Source of the DNA: Vacuolonema iberomarrocanum LEGE 07170
GTDB lineage: Bacteria > Cyanobacteriota > Cyanobacteriia > Elainellales > Elainellaceae
DNA length: 64,000 nt
Direction of reading: 5' to 3'
NCBI GenBank assembly: GCA_015207365.1
Contig: JADEXA010000005.1
Span: forward strand, 62,001-126,000
Shown here piece after piece: positions 28,099 to 37,943 of this stretch. Below the pieces are notes generated by a model, which had not been told where the DNA came from, ran no database searches, and saw only the letters and a program-made list of their open reading frames with translations. Position 1 is the first letter of the stretch; each line of letters starts with the position of its first letter. A program made the translations under genes and the position numbers.

Positions 28099-31000
28099 CT
28101 AATCTTCGAGCGAAAGCTGAGGATTTGGGGAAGACGCGGCGTTGTGGGGTTGCCCTACGGGTTGATCGTTGGAGATCCCATGGGCTTGTCCATTGCTGTG
28201 TTCGTGGGAGTCAGCATTCTCCAAGGGTTGGTCGACCCTGGCACGATACCCAGAACTGTATCCATCCTGAGCGATCGTCGACATCTCAGCGAGAATCGCG
28301 GTGGCGGCATCGGGCGAAAGGGGTTTGGAGAAATAGTAGCCCTGTCCATACTCACAGCCCATCTCATGCAAATAGTTGCACTGCTCTGTCGTTTCTACCC
28401 CTTCAGCGGTGACATCCATTCCCAAGTTGTGGGCCAAATCCACAATCGTCCGAACAATTTCAGTGCTGTCATCCCCTTTGTTAAGCGGCACATGATGGGG
28501 ATAAATCATCATTTTGGACACGAAGGAGCGATCGATTTTCAGCGTATTGATGGGGAACTGGTACAGATAATTCAATGAGGAATAGCCCGTGCCAAAGTCA
28601 TCAATGGCTAGGCGAATGCCCAGGGATCGGAGTTTGTTGAGCACCTTTGTGACCTTTTCTCCGGTATCCATAATGGTGCTTTCGGTGATTTCGAGTTTGA
28701 GGTTACGGGGAGACAGCTTTGTCTCTTCCAGGATGAGTTGAATGCTGCTGGTCAGGTCGGGCATGGTGAACTGACGGCTAGCAAGGTTGACGCTCATGGT
28801 GATGTCGGTGAGGTCAGGGAATTTTTTCTGCCAATGGCGCATCTGGCGACACGCTTCGCGCAAAATCCACCAGCCAAGAGGAATAATTAAGCCTGTTTCC
28901 TCCGCCATCGCAATGAACTGTCCCGGATTCATGAAGCCCTTCGTAGGATGCTGCCAGCGAGACAGCGCCTCAAACCCTGTAATATTCTGGCTAGCTAAAT
29001 CCATAATCGGTTGGTAGTGAAGCACCAGCTCTGGCAGCAGCGGTTGTCCAGATTCATCGATGTCGATATACCGCTGTTCGTTGGAGATAGCGCGGCGCAA
29101 ATCGTTCTCCAACTTCAGCCGTGCCACCATGCGGTTGTGCATCACGGGGTCGAAGATCTGGTACCGGGCTTTGCCCTGAGCCTTGGCCCGATGCAGCGCT
29201 GTGTCAGCGTCTTGTAGCAAGTGCTCAGGCGTGGCATGGCGTCCGGAGGCAAGGGCAATGCCAATGCTGACGGAGACATAAACTTCATGGCCGTCGAGAT
29301 GAAAGGGCAGAGAAAGAATTTGCTGCACTTGCTCAGCGGTGTGGGTCGTGTCGCGTTGATCCTGAATGTTTTCGAGCAGGATGAGAAATTCATCCCCTGA
29401 GCGACGGGCAATGATGGATTGGCTAGAGAAAAAGCCCTTGAGCCGATGAGCGATCGCCACCAGCAACTGATCGCCCACCCCATTCCCCAGGCTATTGTTG
29501 ACGACCTGGAAGCGATCAACATCCAGCAACAACACGGCATAGATATAAAGGGCATTTTTCTGGGCATCGGCAATCGCTCGGCGCAACTGATCCACAAAAA
29601 AGGTGCGATTGGGGAGATCGGTCAGCTCATCGTAATAGGCACTCCGCCAGATTTTTTCTTCAACCTGCTTGCGGGAGGTGATGTCGATTTGCGACCCAGC
29701 CATACGATAGGGAACGCCCTGGCGATCGCATACCGAGGCCCCTCGACAGAGCATCCAGCGATAGGTTCCATCCTGATGTCGGAGCCGATGTTCATTTTCA
29801 AACCGTTCACTTTTACCATCCAGATAGTTCGTAATCGCCTCTTGTAGCGACGCCAGATCATCAGGATGTACACGCTGATACCAGTCTTCAGGATGTTGGC
29901 CAATCATCTCATCGCCAATCATTTCCTTCCAGCGATGGGAAAAGTAAATGCGGTTGGCTTTGAGATCCCAGTCCCACAGTCCTCCGCTCGATCCCTGCAC
30001 GGCTAGGGTATAGCGCTCTTCACTCTGGCGCAGCAGCCGATTAATCCGGTGCTGCTCTTTTGTAGCCACAACAATACTGGTTAGGCTGATGAGCAACAGT
30101 GGACTGGCCGTTGGGATCCAAATTGCCCGATGAAATAGAAACAGACTGAGCCCGCTCCACAGCACCAGAAACAACACCCAAATAGCCATACGGTATTCAA
30201 AGCGCCAATCTGTAATCAAATAGCTTAGAACCGGGCCACCCAACACCAGGAGCACCACCCAAAAGCTCTGCCCTGGCCTGTGGAGGGCATTCCTTTCGAG
30301 CAGATTGTTAATGGCGGCGGCATGGAGATAAACCCCATTCGTCGGGCGATCGCGATTGTAGGGGGTTTGCAGCTTATCGAGATACGGCGTGGTGAGACCA
30401 ACCAGTACGATGCGATCGCGGAAAGCCTGCACCGGAATAATGCCGCTCAGCACATCCTGCAATGGATAATGGCTCACCATCTGGGCAGAGCCCGGCCAGT
30501 TAATCCACAGACGCGTATTTTCCACGGGCACCGAGAAGAGGCGATCGGCAGTCGACTGATGGGCATTGGCGGCCACCACAGAAAGCGCCGGTACTCCATT
30601 TTGAATGAGCTGAACCTGACGAACGATCCCGTCGGTATCCCATTGCGGCCCGCTATGGCCAATTCCCCAAGCCGCTTCTCGGAGTTGGGGCACCGGTTCC
30701 AATAACAAACCTTGTTCATCCCAAGATTGGGACAAAACGACAGTGCCGATCGCATTCATGGCCTCTGCCATCTTGGTGTCCGCCGGCGTCCTATCCGTTG
30801 TTAAAAGATCCAGGACAACAACACTTGGCTCGCCGCGCTCCAACAAGTCCAATAACTCTGTGAGCCGATACCGAAAATGAGAAAATTCTCCCTGCGACAT
30901 GAGACGAGCTTCGTCAACTTCGATGACAACCAGCTCAGGGCTCCAGGGCTGGGTTCCCCGCAGATAGAACAAAGCATTATAGGCTAAGTTTTCGAGAGCG

Positions 31001-31248
31001 TTGGACAGACCAATCTGTGACAGCAAGAAGAGAATCAGGAGAGCAACAATACCGGGCAAACAACGGCTCCAAACCCGATTCCAAGTCACGGAAAGGGGAG
31101 AGCGTTTTTTATTCCACCATTCTTTTACCAGCACCTTAGCCATAGGCTTGTAACTCTCCAGCCATTCAACCGTTTCCAACCTGATACGCCAACCGTCCTC
31201 CATGAGGCAGCTTGCGGGCAAAGCCTCAGCCGCATGGTTCCACGTCAC
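28099..31248 (-). CDS. CHASE2-PAS-GGDEF-EAL membrane signalling protein
   Basis: A 1049-residue protein. TM1 is at about 64-83, a periplasmic CHASE2 sensor at 84-325, and three TM segments at about 328-395. A PAS domain (about 405-530) follows, with a PAC-like end GSQIDITSRKQVEE. The GGDEF domain (about 540-700) has SGDEF at 617-621 instead of GGDEF. The EAL domain (about 735-985) keeps EALSR (760-764), the ESTIMD region and DDFGTGYSSLNYL. The likely net activity is cyclic di-GMP hydrolysis, with the altered GGDEF serving as a GTP-binding regulator. The tail after 1000 is low-complexity and His/Gln/Asn-rich. The start is a GTG at 31248, and the ATG at 31203 is an alternative. Confidence 0.92.
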   Translation of the reverse strand: MTWNHAAEALPASCLMEDGWRIRLETVEWLESYKPMAKVLVKEWWNKKRSPLSVTWNRVWSRCLPGIVALLILFLLSQIGLSNALENLAYNALFYLRGTQPWSPELVVIEVDEARLMSQGEFSHFRYRLTELLDLLERGEPSVVVLDLLTTDRTPADTKMAEAMNAIGTVVLSQSWDEQGLLLEPVPQLREAAWGIGHSGPQWDTDGIVRQVQLIQNGVPALSVVAANAHQSTADRLFSVPVENTRLWINWPGSAQMVSHYPLQDVLSGIIPVQAFRDRIVLVGLTTPYLDKLQTPYNRDRPTNGVYLHAAAINNLLERNALHRPGQSFWVVLLVLGGPVLSYLITDWRFEYRMAIWVLFLVLWSGLSLFLFHRAIWIPTASPLLLISLTSIVVATKEQHRINRLLRQSEERYTLAVQGSSGGLWDWDLKANRIYFSHRWKEMIGDEMIGQHPEDWYQRVHPDDLASLQEAITNYLDGKSERFENEHRLRHQDGTYRWMLCRGASVCDRQGVPYRMAGSQIDITSRKQVEEKIWRSAYYDELTDLPNRTFFVDQLRRAIADAQKNALYIYAVLLLDVDRFQVVNNSLGNGVGDQLLVAIAHRLKGFFSSQSIIARRSGDEFLILLENIQDQRDTTHTAEQVQQILSLPFHLDGHEVYVSVSIGIALASGRHATPEHLLQDADTALHRAKAQGKARYQIFDPVMHNRMVARLKLENDLRRAISNEQRYIDIDESGQPLLPELVLHYQPIMDLASQNITGFEALSRWQHPTKGFMNPGQFIAMAEETGLIIPLGWWILREACRQMRHWQKKFPDLTDITMSVNLASRQFTMPDLTSSIQLILEETKLSPRNLKLEITESTIMDTGEKVTKVLNKLRSLGIRLAIDDFGTGYSSLNYLYQFPINTLKIDRSFVSKMMIYPHHVPLNKGDDSTEIVRTIVDLAHNLGMDVTAEGVETTEQCNYLHEMGCEYGQGYYFSKPLSPDAATAILAEMSTIAQDGYSSGYRARVDQPLENADSHEHSNGQAHGISNDQPVGQPHNAASSPNPQLSLED

Positions 31249-32430
31249 TTCCCCTCTGGGCCAATGTTTGAAGCACTAATGTACGGGGTACGGACATTAT
31301 TCAACCAGCAAGACTGACGGCTTAGATTACACAAAAAGACAAACTTTTGGGAAAACTAGGGGCGATCGCCCTAACCACCTCATCCCATAGAGGTAAGGAA
31401 TTCTAATCTAACTGTAGCTTTGAAGAGAGACGATGGAGCAGCTATGGGAAAAAACTAAAGCGGTTCCAAATTCCTGGGAAACATTGGAATAATCTGCAAA
31501 TCTCCCACGTTCGAGGAGCAGGTTTAATAAAAATTGCATGGGTAATAATGTTCGTAAGTTTTAGGCGATAGATTCTACACATGGCTTTTCCCGTCAACCG
31601 GCAAGCAAAGGTCGTGCGGGAGGAGGTTCCAGGGTTAGCTTCCTTACCACATTAGCTTCCTTACCACAATGGAGATCCTTGCCGTAACTGGACAAAGAAG
31701 AACAAGCGTCAGCGAGGGTTGGCCTCCAATAGGTTATTTGCTATGAGCAATCAGAAAGCTGTGGGTGCTGCGAGATACATTCAGCCTTATGTCTGTCTAA
31801 AGGAATTTAGGGAGATCAGCGCTTGTATCAAAATGACTGATCTTCTGTAGGGATTTACTCAAATTCCTGTGAGAAAGCATAAATCTTCCTTGAAGTTTTC
31901 AGTGACACAGGATAGGTGGTCGCTTTTCAGGTAACTGACTAGATGAAGCTCGGCTCGATACTTAAGTCAACTGAACCCAGCGTTCAATCAACGGTCGACT
32001 GGAAAACTCGTCTTTCCTTCAAAGCCTGATTCAAGCGTCTTCATCCAACCTCTATTAAGACCGAGCCAGCATGCTCCGGTCGAAACAATCGGGTTATAGA
32101 AATCGTCAAATATATCGGAACACCTCATACCACCCTACTGGATTTAGGTCGCGGTATTCAAACCGTTGACGCTTTTTTCTGTGGCAAGTTCCAGGAAGCG
32201 TGAAAGGTTCTCTTTTTTACAAGGCGATCGCTACGAAGTAGCCCTTTGCTGTTACTCTACCTCCCTGCTATTTTACTCGATCGCCCAGGACAGATCCGCC
32301 TCTAAACTCTTAACATGCCCCAATGCTAACCCAAGGATCTGGCAGATTTGGGAAGAAATGTGGGTCGAATTACCGTTGAGATGCGATCGCCAGCAGAATT
32401 CATCGCCATTCCTGTGGTTCTGCTTCTATC
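31249..32430. other. 1.18-kb region without a supported gene
   Basis: This separates the divergent CHASE2 and helicase genes. It contains a perfect tandem duplication of a 17-bp unit (TTAGCTTCCTTACCACA) at 31635-31668. Codon-like structure is poor in all frames, and I recognise no RNA. It could hide an sRNA or a decayed gene. Confidence 0.4.
31635..31668. repeat. Perfect 17-bp tandem duplication
   Basis: Two exact, adjacent copies of TTAGCTTCCTTACCACA in the non-coding region upstream of the helicase gene. Confidence 0.9.
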
Positions 32431-35391
32431 ATGAGACTGAACGACGATCCCAATGCTGTGACTATTTCTTCTCCAAACAGCGATACAAACCTCGAGCGAT
32501 GGTTCCCTTTTGAACTAGACCCATTTCAATTGGGTGCGATCGCTGCGTTGGATGCTGGAAAATCGGTGGTGGTCTGTGCACCTACAGGTTCCGGTAAGAC
32601 GCTCATTGGAGAATATGCCATTCGGCGAGCGCTGGCCGCCAATGAAGCCCATCCCGATCATGCTGCACCTAGCCATCGCGTTTTCTACACCACTCCCCTC
32701 AAAGCCCTGTCTAACCAGAAGCTGCGCGACTTCCGAGAGCAATTCGGCGAAGAAAACGTGGGCTTGCTGACGGGCGATATTTCCATCAACCGGGATGCAC
32801 CCATCCTGGTCATGACCACCGAAATCTTCCGCAACATGCTCTACGGCACCCCGATTGGGCAAGTCGGCACGTCTGTAGAAGGGGTCGATGTGGTGGTGCT
32901 AGATGAATGCCACTACATGAATGACAGCCAGCGAGGAACGGTCTGGGAAGAATCGATTATCTATTGTCCGCCCAATATCCAGTTGGTAGCCCTCTCCGCC
33001 ACCATCGACAACAGCGGTCAACTGACCGATTGGATCGCAGATGTCCATGGGCCGACCGAGCTGATTTATTCTGACTATCGCCCTGTGCCCTTGGAGTTTC
33101 ACTTCTGCGATGCCAACCGCATGGTGAAGCTGCTCAACGATCAAGGTACCGCTATCAACCCTGCCTTGAAACGGCGCAAGCCTCGGCGCAGTAGCCGCAG
33201 CGGTCGCCCGCGCCGCCCCGATGCCCCAACCGTGGCATCCGTGGTGCTGCGATTGGCAGAGGCGGATATGCTGCCGGCCATTTTCTTTATCTTCAGCCGA
33301 CGGGGGTGCGATCGCGCGGTCAAAGACATGGGCAACATCTCCCTGGTCACACCCGCCGAGGCCCAGGACATCGAACGGCGGGTCACCGCGTTTCTGGAAC
33401 GCAACCCCGAAGCCCAGCGCGCCAACCAGATGGATGCCCTGCACCGGGGCATTGCCGCTCACCATGCCGGGATTTTGCCGGTCTGGAAGGTGCTGGTCGA
33501 AGAACTGTTTCAAGCCGGTTTGATCAAAGTTGTGTTTGCAACGGAAACCCTGGCCGCAGGGATTAACATGCCCGCTCGGACGACGGTGATTTCGGGATTG
33601 TCGAAGCGCACCGATAACGGGCATCGGTTACTAACGGCCTCGGAGTTTCTGCAAATGGCCGGGCGAGCGGGACGGCGCGGCATGGATGTGCGCGGGCATG
33701 TGGTGACGGTGCAAACGCGCTTTGAGGGGGCCGATGAAGCCGCTCAACTGGCAACGGCATCCGCCGATCCCCTAGTCAGTCAGTTCACCCCCAGTTATGG
33801 CATGGTGCTGAATCTGTTGCAGATCCACACCTTAGAGGAATCGCGAGACCTGATCGAACGCAGCTTTGGGCAATATCTGGCAACCCTGCACCTGAAGCCA
33901 CAATATCAGGGCATTCGTGATTTGGAAGCCGAACTACAACGGCAACAAAGCCAGCTAGGGGCAATGAATGAGGCAGCTCTCCTGGAGTTTGAGAAGCTGA
34001 ACGGATGGCTCAAAGAAGAACGCCGATTGCTGAAGATGTTGCAGCAGCAGGCCATGGAGATCCAGGCGAAAGATTTGCTAACGGCACTCCCCTTTGCGAT
34101 CGCCGGAACCATTCTCACCCTCAAGGGCAAGCATGTCCCGGTGGCAGAGCCACTGCCCTCGGTGTTGATTACCAAAACCCACGGTTCTGGGCAATTTCCC
34201 TATCTCATCTGCCTATCCCGAGATAATCGCTGGCATGTGGCCACCGTCCATGATGTGGTAAGCCTGCACGCGGAAATTCCCCGGATCACGGAAGCCGATA
34301 CCCTTGAACCGCCCAGTGAAATGCCCCTCAAACTGGGACAAACCCGGAGTGGCAACACCAAAACAGAGGCGATCGCCCAGCAAATTCCCGCGATCGACCC
34401 AGTCGAGGAAATGGCACCGGAAGTGCGCGACCAGTTGCAGAAGGTCGAAGACCTGGAACAACAGGTCGCCGCACATCCCATCAACCAGGGAGACCAGGGC
34501 GGATCACAGTTTTTGAAGCGCTATCACCGCGTCCAACGGCTCCAGGATGAGTTGAGCGATCGCCAGACCAAATTCAGAAAGCACACCCAACGCTACTGGC
34601 AAGAGTTCCTCAAGCTAGTCGAAGTCTTGAAGGAATTTGACTGTCTACAAGACCCCAACGAAAACGGACGTATTTTGCCAACGGAGCGAGGCGAAATTGC
34701 TGCGGCTATTCGCGGGGATAATGAACTCTGGCTGGGACTGGCATTGGAGTCGGGTGAATTGGATCACCTAGAGCCCTCCCAATTTGCCGCCGTTTGCGCC
34801 GCCCTTTCCACCGAAGTTTCCCGACCCGACATCTGGACGGATTACGACCTTTCCCCCCAAGTTGAGGAAGCGCTGGAAGGACTGCAACCCACCCGCCGTC
34901 GCCTCAACCGCTTGCAGATGCGCCACCAGGTTAATGTACCTGTGTGGATGGAATATGACTTTGTGGCGCTGGTGGAGCGATGGGTTGAAAGTGCCAACGA
35001 TGAACTGTTGGAACTGGATGCAACAGCCACAAACACTGCACCTTCTGATTCAACATCCACTGACCAGCCTGCGACAAACCCCTCAAAAGCGGTTGTCGAG
35101 GACGACTTAGATGCAGATGCTCAGAGTGAGCAGAATCTGGATGAGGAGGGTACAGACGAGGAGTGGAGTCAGGAAGACCTAGCCATTCTCAAAACGGATG
35201 CTAAAATCTGGCGAGAACTCTGTGCCAGCACTAGCTTGGATGAAGGCGATATCGTGCGTGTGTTGCGCCGCACCCTAGATTTTCTGGCTCAAATTCCCCA
35301 TGTTCCCTACCTACCCAATCGACTGAAGGAAACGGCGATCGCCGCAATTCGGGATATCAACCGCTTCCCCGTTAGCGAAAGCAACAAATAG
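32431..35391 (+). CDS. Ski2/Mtr4-like DEAD/DEAH-box RNA helicase
   Basis: A 986-residue protein. Motifs in order are the Q-like FPFELDPFQLGAI, Walker A APTGSGKT (50-57), motif II DECH (about 158), SAT (about 190), TLAAGINMPARTT and motif VI QMAGRAGRRG (about 408). A DSHCT-type region with coiled coils follows (about 490-700), then an acidic Asp/Glu/Ser/Thr-rich linker near 860-930 and a helical C-terminus with RTLDFLAQIPHVP. It should unwind RNA with ATP. Related plant ISE2 acts in chloroplast RNA processing. It is probably in RNA decay or ribosome maturation. An Arg-rich insert (KRRKPRRSSRSGRPRRP) near 248 may contact RNA. Confidence 0.92.
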   Translation: MRLNDDPNAVTISSPNSDTNLERWFPFELDPFQLGAIAALDAGKSVVVCAPTGSGKTLIGEYAIRRALAANEAHPDHAAPSHRVFYTTPLKALSNQKLRDFREQFGEENVGLLTGDISINRDAPILVMTTEIFRNMLYGTPIGQVGTSVEGVDVVVLDECHYMNDSQRGTVWEESIIYCPPNIQLVALSATIDNSGQLTDWIADVHGPTELIYSDYRPVPLEFHFCDANRMVKLLNDQGTAINPALKRRKPRRSSRSGRPRRPDAPTVASVVLRLAEADMLPAIFFIFSRRGCDRAVKDMGNISLVTPAEAQDIERRVTAFLERNPEAQRANQMDALHRGIAAHHAGILPVWKVLVEELFQAGLIKVVFATETLAAGINMPARTTVISGLSKRTDNGHRLLTASEFLQMAGRAGRRGMDVRGHVVTVQTRFEGADEAAQLATASADPLVSQFTPSYGMVLNLLQIHTLEESRDLIERSFGQYLATLHLKPQYQGIRDLEAELQRQQSQLGAMNEAALLEFEKLNGWLKEERRLLKMLQQQAMEIQAKDLLTALPFAIAGTILTLKGKHVPVAEPLPSVLITKTHGSGQFPYLICLSRDNRWHVATVHDVVSLHAEIPRITEADTLEPPSEMPLKLGQTRSGNTKTEAIAQQIPAIDPVEEMAPEVRDQLQKVEDLEQQVAAHPINQGDQGGSQFLKRYHRVQRLQDELSDRQTKFRKHTQRYWQEFLKLVEVLKEFDCLQDPNENGRILPTERGEIAAAIRGDNELWLGLALESGELDHLEPSQFAAVCAALSTEVSRPDIWTDYDLSPQVEEALEGLQPTRRRLNRLQMRHQVNVPVWMEYDFVALVERWVESANDELLELDATATNTAPSDSTSTDQPATNPSKAVVEDDLDADAQSEQNLDEEGTDEEWSQEDLAILKTDAKIWRELCASTSLDEGDIVRVLRRTLDFLAQIPHVPYLPNRLKETAIAAIRDINRFPVSESNK

Positions 35392-35472
35392 GGAAAGGGG
35401 TAAAAAGGGTGAAAGGTAAAGGGTAAAGGGGCTTGGAGAATTCCCTCAATCAGCAATACTCGAAAAAGAACG

Positions 35473-35508
35473 AGAGGGTGTCACCGTAAACGGCTACACC
35501 CTCTTTTT
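35473..35508. terminator. Hairpin terminator between convergent genes
   Basis: The stem AGAGGGTGT / ACACCCTCT is followed by TTTTT on the plus strand. It lies 82 bases past the helicase stop and just beyond the 3' end of cysC on the other strand, so it may serve both. Confidence 0.75.
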
Positions 35509-35533
35509 AAAGCGTAAGTTCACAGCACTAGCG

Positions 35534-36115
35534 TTAGCTTGTTGTCACCCCACCCGTGCCGCTCGAAGTTGTCGCCGTCAGAGCCGTGGGAATGTAGCCC
35601 TTGGATTCCAGATAAGCCAGGACTTTCGCTGCACTTTCTTCTAGAGCTTCCAGATCAGTACGGCATTCGACCTCAGGATTGGTCGGTGCTTCGTAGGGAT
35701 CGTCAATGCCTGTAAATTGCTTGATTTCACCTGCCCGTGCTTTCTTGTAGAGCCCTTTCACATCGCGGCTTTCGCATACACTTAGAGGCGCGTTGGCATA
35801 GACCTCAACAAAATCGCCAATTTGCTCTCGCACCTCTTGTCGCATAGCAGCATAGGGCGAGATGGCCGAAACCAAAACAATTACACCATTGCGTGTCAGC
35901 AAGTGGGAGACGAACCCAATCCGGCGGATGTTTTCGTCTCGATCTGCTTTGCTGAAACCCAGATCGCGGGTGAGGTATTGGCGCACAATATCGCCATCCA
36001 AGACTTCGACGTTGAGCCCGCGATCGCGCAGTACTTTTTCGACTGCCATGCGAATGGTCGTTTTCCCTGCACCACTGAGTCCCGTAAACCAGACCGTTGC
36101 TCCACGTTGCTTCAT
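35534..36115 (-). CDS. cysC: Adenylylsulfate kinase
   Basis: A 193-residue cytoplasmic enzyme that phosphorylates adenosine phosphosulfate to PAPS in sulfate assimilation. The P-loop GLSGAGKTT is at 12-20. The APS-binding pattern DGDIVRQYLTRDLGFSKADR and the RRIGFV segment are intact, as is YANAPLSVCESRDVKGLYKKARAGEI. The C-terminal tail is a short Thr/Ser/Gly-rich stretch. It is divergent from the B12-controlled chelatase gene. No sat gene is adjacent. Confidence 0.95.
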   Translation of the reverse strand: MKQRGATVWFTGLSGAGKTTIRMAVEKVLRDRGLNVEVLDGDIVRQYLTRDLGFSKADRDENIRRIGFVSHLLTRNGVIVLVSAISPYAAMRQEVREQIGDFVEVYANAPLSVCESRDVKGLYKKARAGEIKQFTGIDDPYEAPTNPEVECRTDLEALEESAAKVLAYLESKGYIPTALTATTSSGTGGVTTS

Positions 36116-36299
36116 ATTAAGGCTCTCCCTCCATTTGAGGATTTGTTAAGAATTTCTTTAAGCACCCATTCTAAGGGGCGGAGGGAGCAACGTCCACTTT
36201 TGTCGCAAGAGGGAATTTACCGAAGCAAGCATAGAGCTTGTAATGGATCCGCAATCATTCTAGAGAATTCATCTCAGACCCAAGACACAGGGTAGAATC

Positions 36300-36432
36300 T
36301 CCAAGCACTTGTGAACAGCGATGGGATGGGAAAACCCGGTGAAAGTCCGGCACTGTGCCGCAGCTGTGATGGAAGCACGAACGTGTCAGAAAGCGTTTTC
36401 CTTCCTCAGTCAGAATGCCAGCCTGTTGTTTT
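36300..36432 (+). promoter_or_regulatory. Cobalamin (B12) riboswitch
   Basis: The conserved core is visible: ACCCGGTGAAAGTCCGG at 36334-36350, TGCCGCAGCTGTGA after it, and the B12 box AGTCAGAATGCCAGCC at 36408-36423. The variable peripheral arm lies between them. It ends about 45 bases before the chelatase ATG. In the family, adenosylcobalamin binding represses expression of the downstream gene. The exact outer boundaries (P1) are uncertain by about 10-15 bases. Confidence 0.93.
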
Positions 36433-36477
36433 TTCACTCTATTTCCTGCGTTGCACAGGAGAGGAGTCCGTTTCGAG

Positions 36478-37533
36478 ATGTCCGATTTGTCTTTGCCTTT
36501 GGCGGCGTTGCCTACAATCGATCGCCCTTACCACCAGTTGTCGATGCCAGCATTGCCCCCTCTGCCTCACCAGCGACCCTTGTTGTTGGTCGGGCATGGT
36601 AGCCGCGATGCCGATGGACGCCAGAGCTTGCTAGATTTTGCGGCGGCATACCAGACCCTCGACGCCTCGCGCCCGGTCATTCCCTGCTTCCTGGAATTAA
36701 CCGAACCCACTATTTTGCAGGGCGTCGAAACATGCATGAACCAGGGGTACACCGATTTGTCGGTGTTGCCAGTGCTCCTATTTGCCGCACGACACAACAA
36801 GTTTGATGTCACCAACGAGCTGGATCGGGCACGGCAGCACTTTCCCCAGGTGACCTTTCACTATGGTCGGCACTTTGGCATTACCCCGGCGATTTTGGAG
36901 CTATGGCGATCGCGCCTTGCCGAGTTGGATAAACCCGACTGGAACCCCCAGGGAATTGCGCGTGAGGATACGGTGCTGCTCTTTGTTGGTCGGGGATCTA
37001 GCGATCCCGATGCCAATGGCGATGTCTACAAGCTGGCGCGAATGATATGGGAAGGCAGTGGCTATCACACGGTCGAGACCTGCTTTATTGGCATTACCCA
37101 CCCCCGATTGGAGGAAGGGTTTCGGCGATCGCGTCTCTACCAGCCGAAACGTATCATTGTGCTGCCCTACTTCCTTTTCACAGGCGTGCTGGTGAAAAAG
37201 ATTTACGACATTGCTGCGCAGCAGCAAGCGCAATTCCCCGAAGCTGAAATCACCTGCCTACCAGAAATGGGATTGCATCCGCAGTTGTTTCAGACGATGC
37301 GCGATCGCGAAATTGAAACCCACACTGGGCAAGTGGCCATGAACTGCGAACTCTGCAAGTTCCGTTTGGCGGCTCTGGATACGGCGAATTCCCATGGGCA
37401 TGACCATGAGCACGACCATGGCCATTCCCATGGGCATGACCACTCCCACCATCACCCTGGGCATGGACAGGACGCACCCGATCCCTACGCCAACCCAAAC
37501 GCTTATCATCAGCGCATTTGGAATGTTCCCTAA
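36478..37533 (+). CDS. cbiX: Sirohydrochlorin cobaltochelatase (CbiX, long form) with His-rich tail
   Basis: About 351 residues in two homologous halves. The first half carries [13 protein letters not shown] with the catalytic His, and the second [14 protein letters not shown]. It inserts cobalt into sirohydrochlorin, the entry to anaerobic-type B12 synthesis. In related organisms the same family can feed other metals. The C-terminus has a His/Asp-rich run, [20 protein letters not shown] (within about 305-330), which probably stores or delivers metal. The start ATG 36478 follows AGGAGAGGAG and lies beyond the riboswitch; an in-frame start at 36415 would overlap the aptamer. Expression is probably shut off by cobalamin. 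Confidence 0.92.
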   Translation: MSDLSLPLAALPTIDRPYHQLSMPALPPLPHQRPLLLVGHGSRDADGRQSLLDFAAAYQTLDASRPVIPCFLELTEPTILQGVETCMNQGYTDLSVLPVLLFAARHNKFDVTNELDRARQHFPQVTFHYGRHFGITPAILELWRSRLAELDKPDWNPQGIAREDTVLLFVGRGSSDPDANGDVYKLARMIWEGSGYHTVETCFIGITHPRLEEGFRRSRLYQPKRIIVLPYFLFTGVLVKKIYDIAAQQQAQFPEAEITCLPEMGLHPQLFQTMRDREIETHTGQVAMNCELCKFRLAALDTANSHGHDHEHDHGHSHGHDHSHHHPGHGQDAPDPYANPNAYHQRIWNVP

Positions 37534-37587
37534 AGGTTGTCACGGCCAGAGGGATATAAGCGCTATAATCCCCAAGCACATTGTTTT

Positions 37588-37676
37588 GGACTTACGCAAA
37601 ACTGGCGTCATTCTGAGTGAATTCGTTGATAGTGTGGCCCTGTCGCGGCCACACTATCAACAAAATGCATAAGTCC
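37588..37676. repeat. Repeat family D, copy 2 (89 bp)
   Basis: It is bounded by GGACTTACGCAAAACTGGCG and ATGCATAAGTCCT, with the internal palindrome TTGATAGTGTGGCC / GGCCACACTATCAA. It begins about 55 bases after the cbiX stop and ends 25 bases before the next start. Confidence 0.85.
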
Positions 37677-37700
37677 TGTGTTTTGTTTAATGGTGCACCC

Positions 37701-37943
37701 ATGTCGGAAACAAATGCTTTAGGGGTTGGCGATCGCGTTCGCATTGTTGCCCTTCCCAGCCATGTCAAAACAGCGGAGCCGATGCCAATGCTCCGTCCTC
37801 CCAGCGTCATTCAGCTTGGGGAAGAAGGCGTTATCCTGGGTCGTCGCCCAGGGGGCTACTGGAGTGTGCGCTTGAGCCGAGGCGCATTTTTGCTGGATGA
37901 ACAGTATTTGGAACGAGTCGAGTCATCTGACGACGCGGATTAA
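37701..37943 (+). CDS. sipA: SipA-like small regulatory protein (DUF3148)
   Basis: An 80-residue protein, MSETNALGVGDRVRIVALPS then HVKTAEPMPMLRPP and RRPGGYWSVRLSRGAFLLDEQYLERV. The KTA(D/E)PMPMLRPP and RPGGYW blocks match the cyanobacterial SipA family as I know it. SipA of Synechococcus elongatus binds the NblS (Hik33) sensor kinase and raises its autokinase activity in the high-light and nutrient-stress pathway. It folds as a small beta barrel. No kinase gene is adjacent. I prefer ATG 37701. The frame opens upstream inside the repeat, which I judge non-coding. Confidence 0.72.
   Translation: MSETNALGVGDRVRIVALPSHVKTAEPMPMLRPPSVIQLGEEGVILGRRPGGYWSVRLSRGAFLLDEQYLERVESSDDAD

Noticed and set aside
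27985..28578. 197-residue plus-strand frame
   Set aside because: It begins inside repeat B copy 2 and then lies antisense to the well-supported EAL domain of the CHASE2 gene.
32899..33624. 241-residue minus-strand frame
   Set aside because: Antisense to the helicase core, caused by codon bias.
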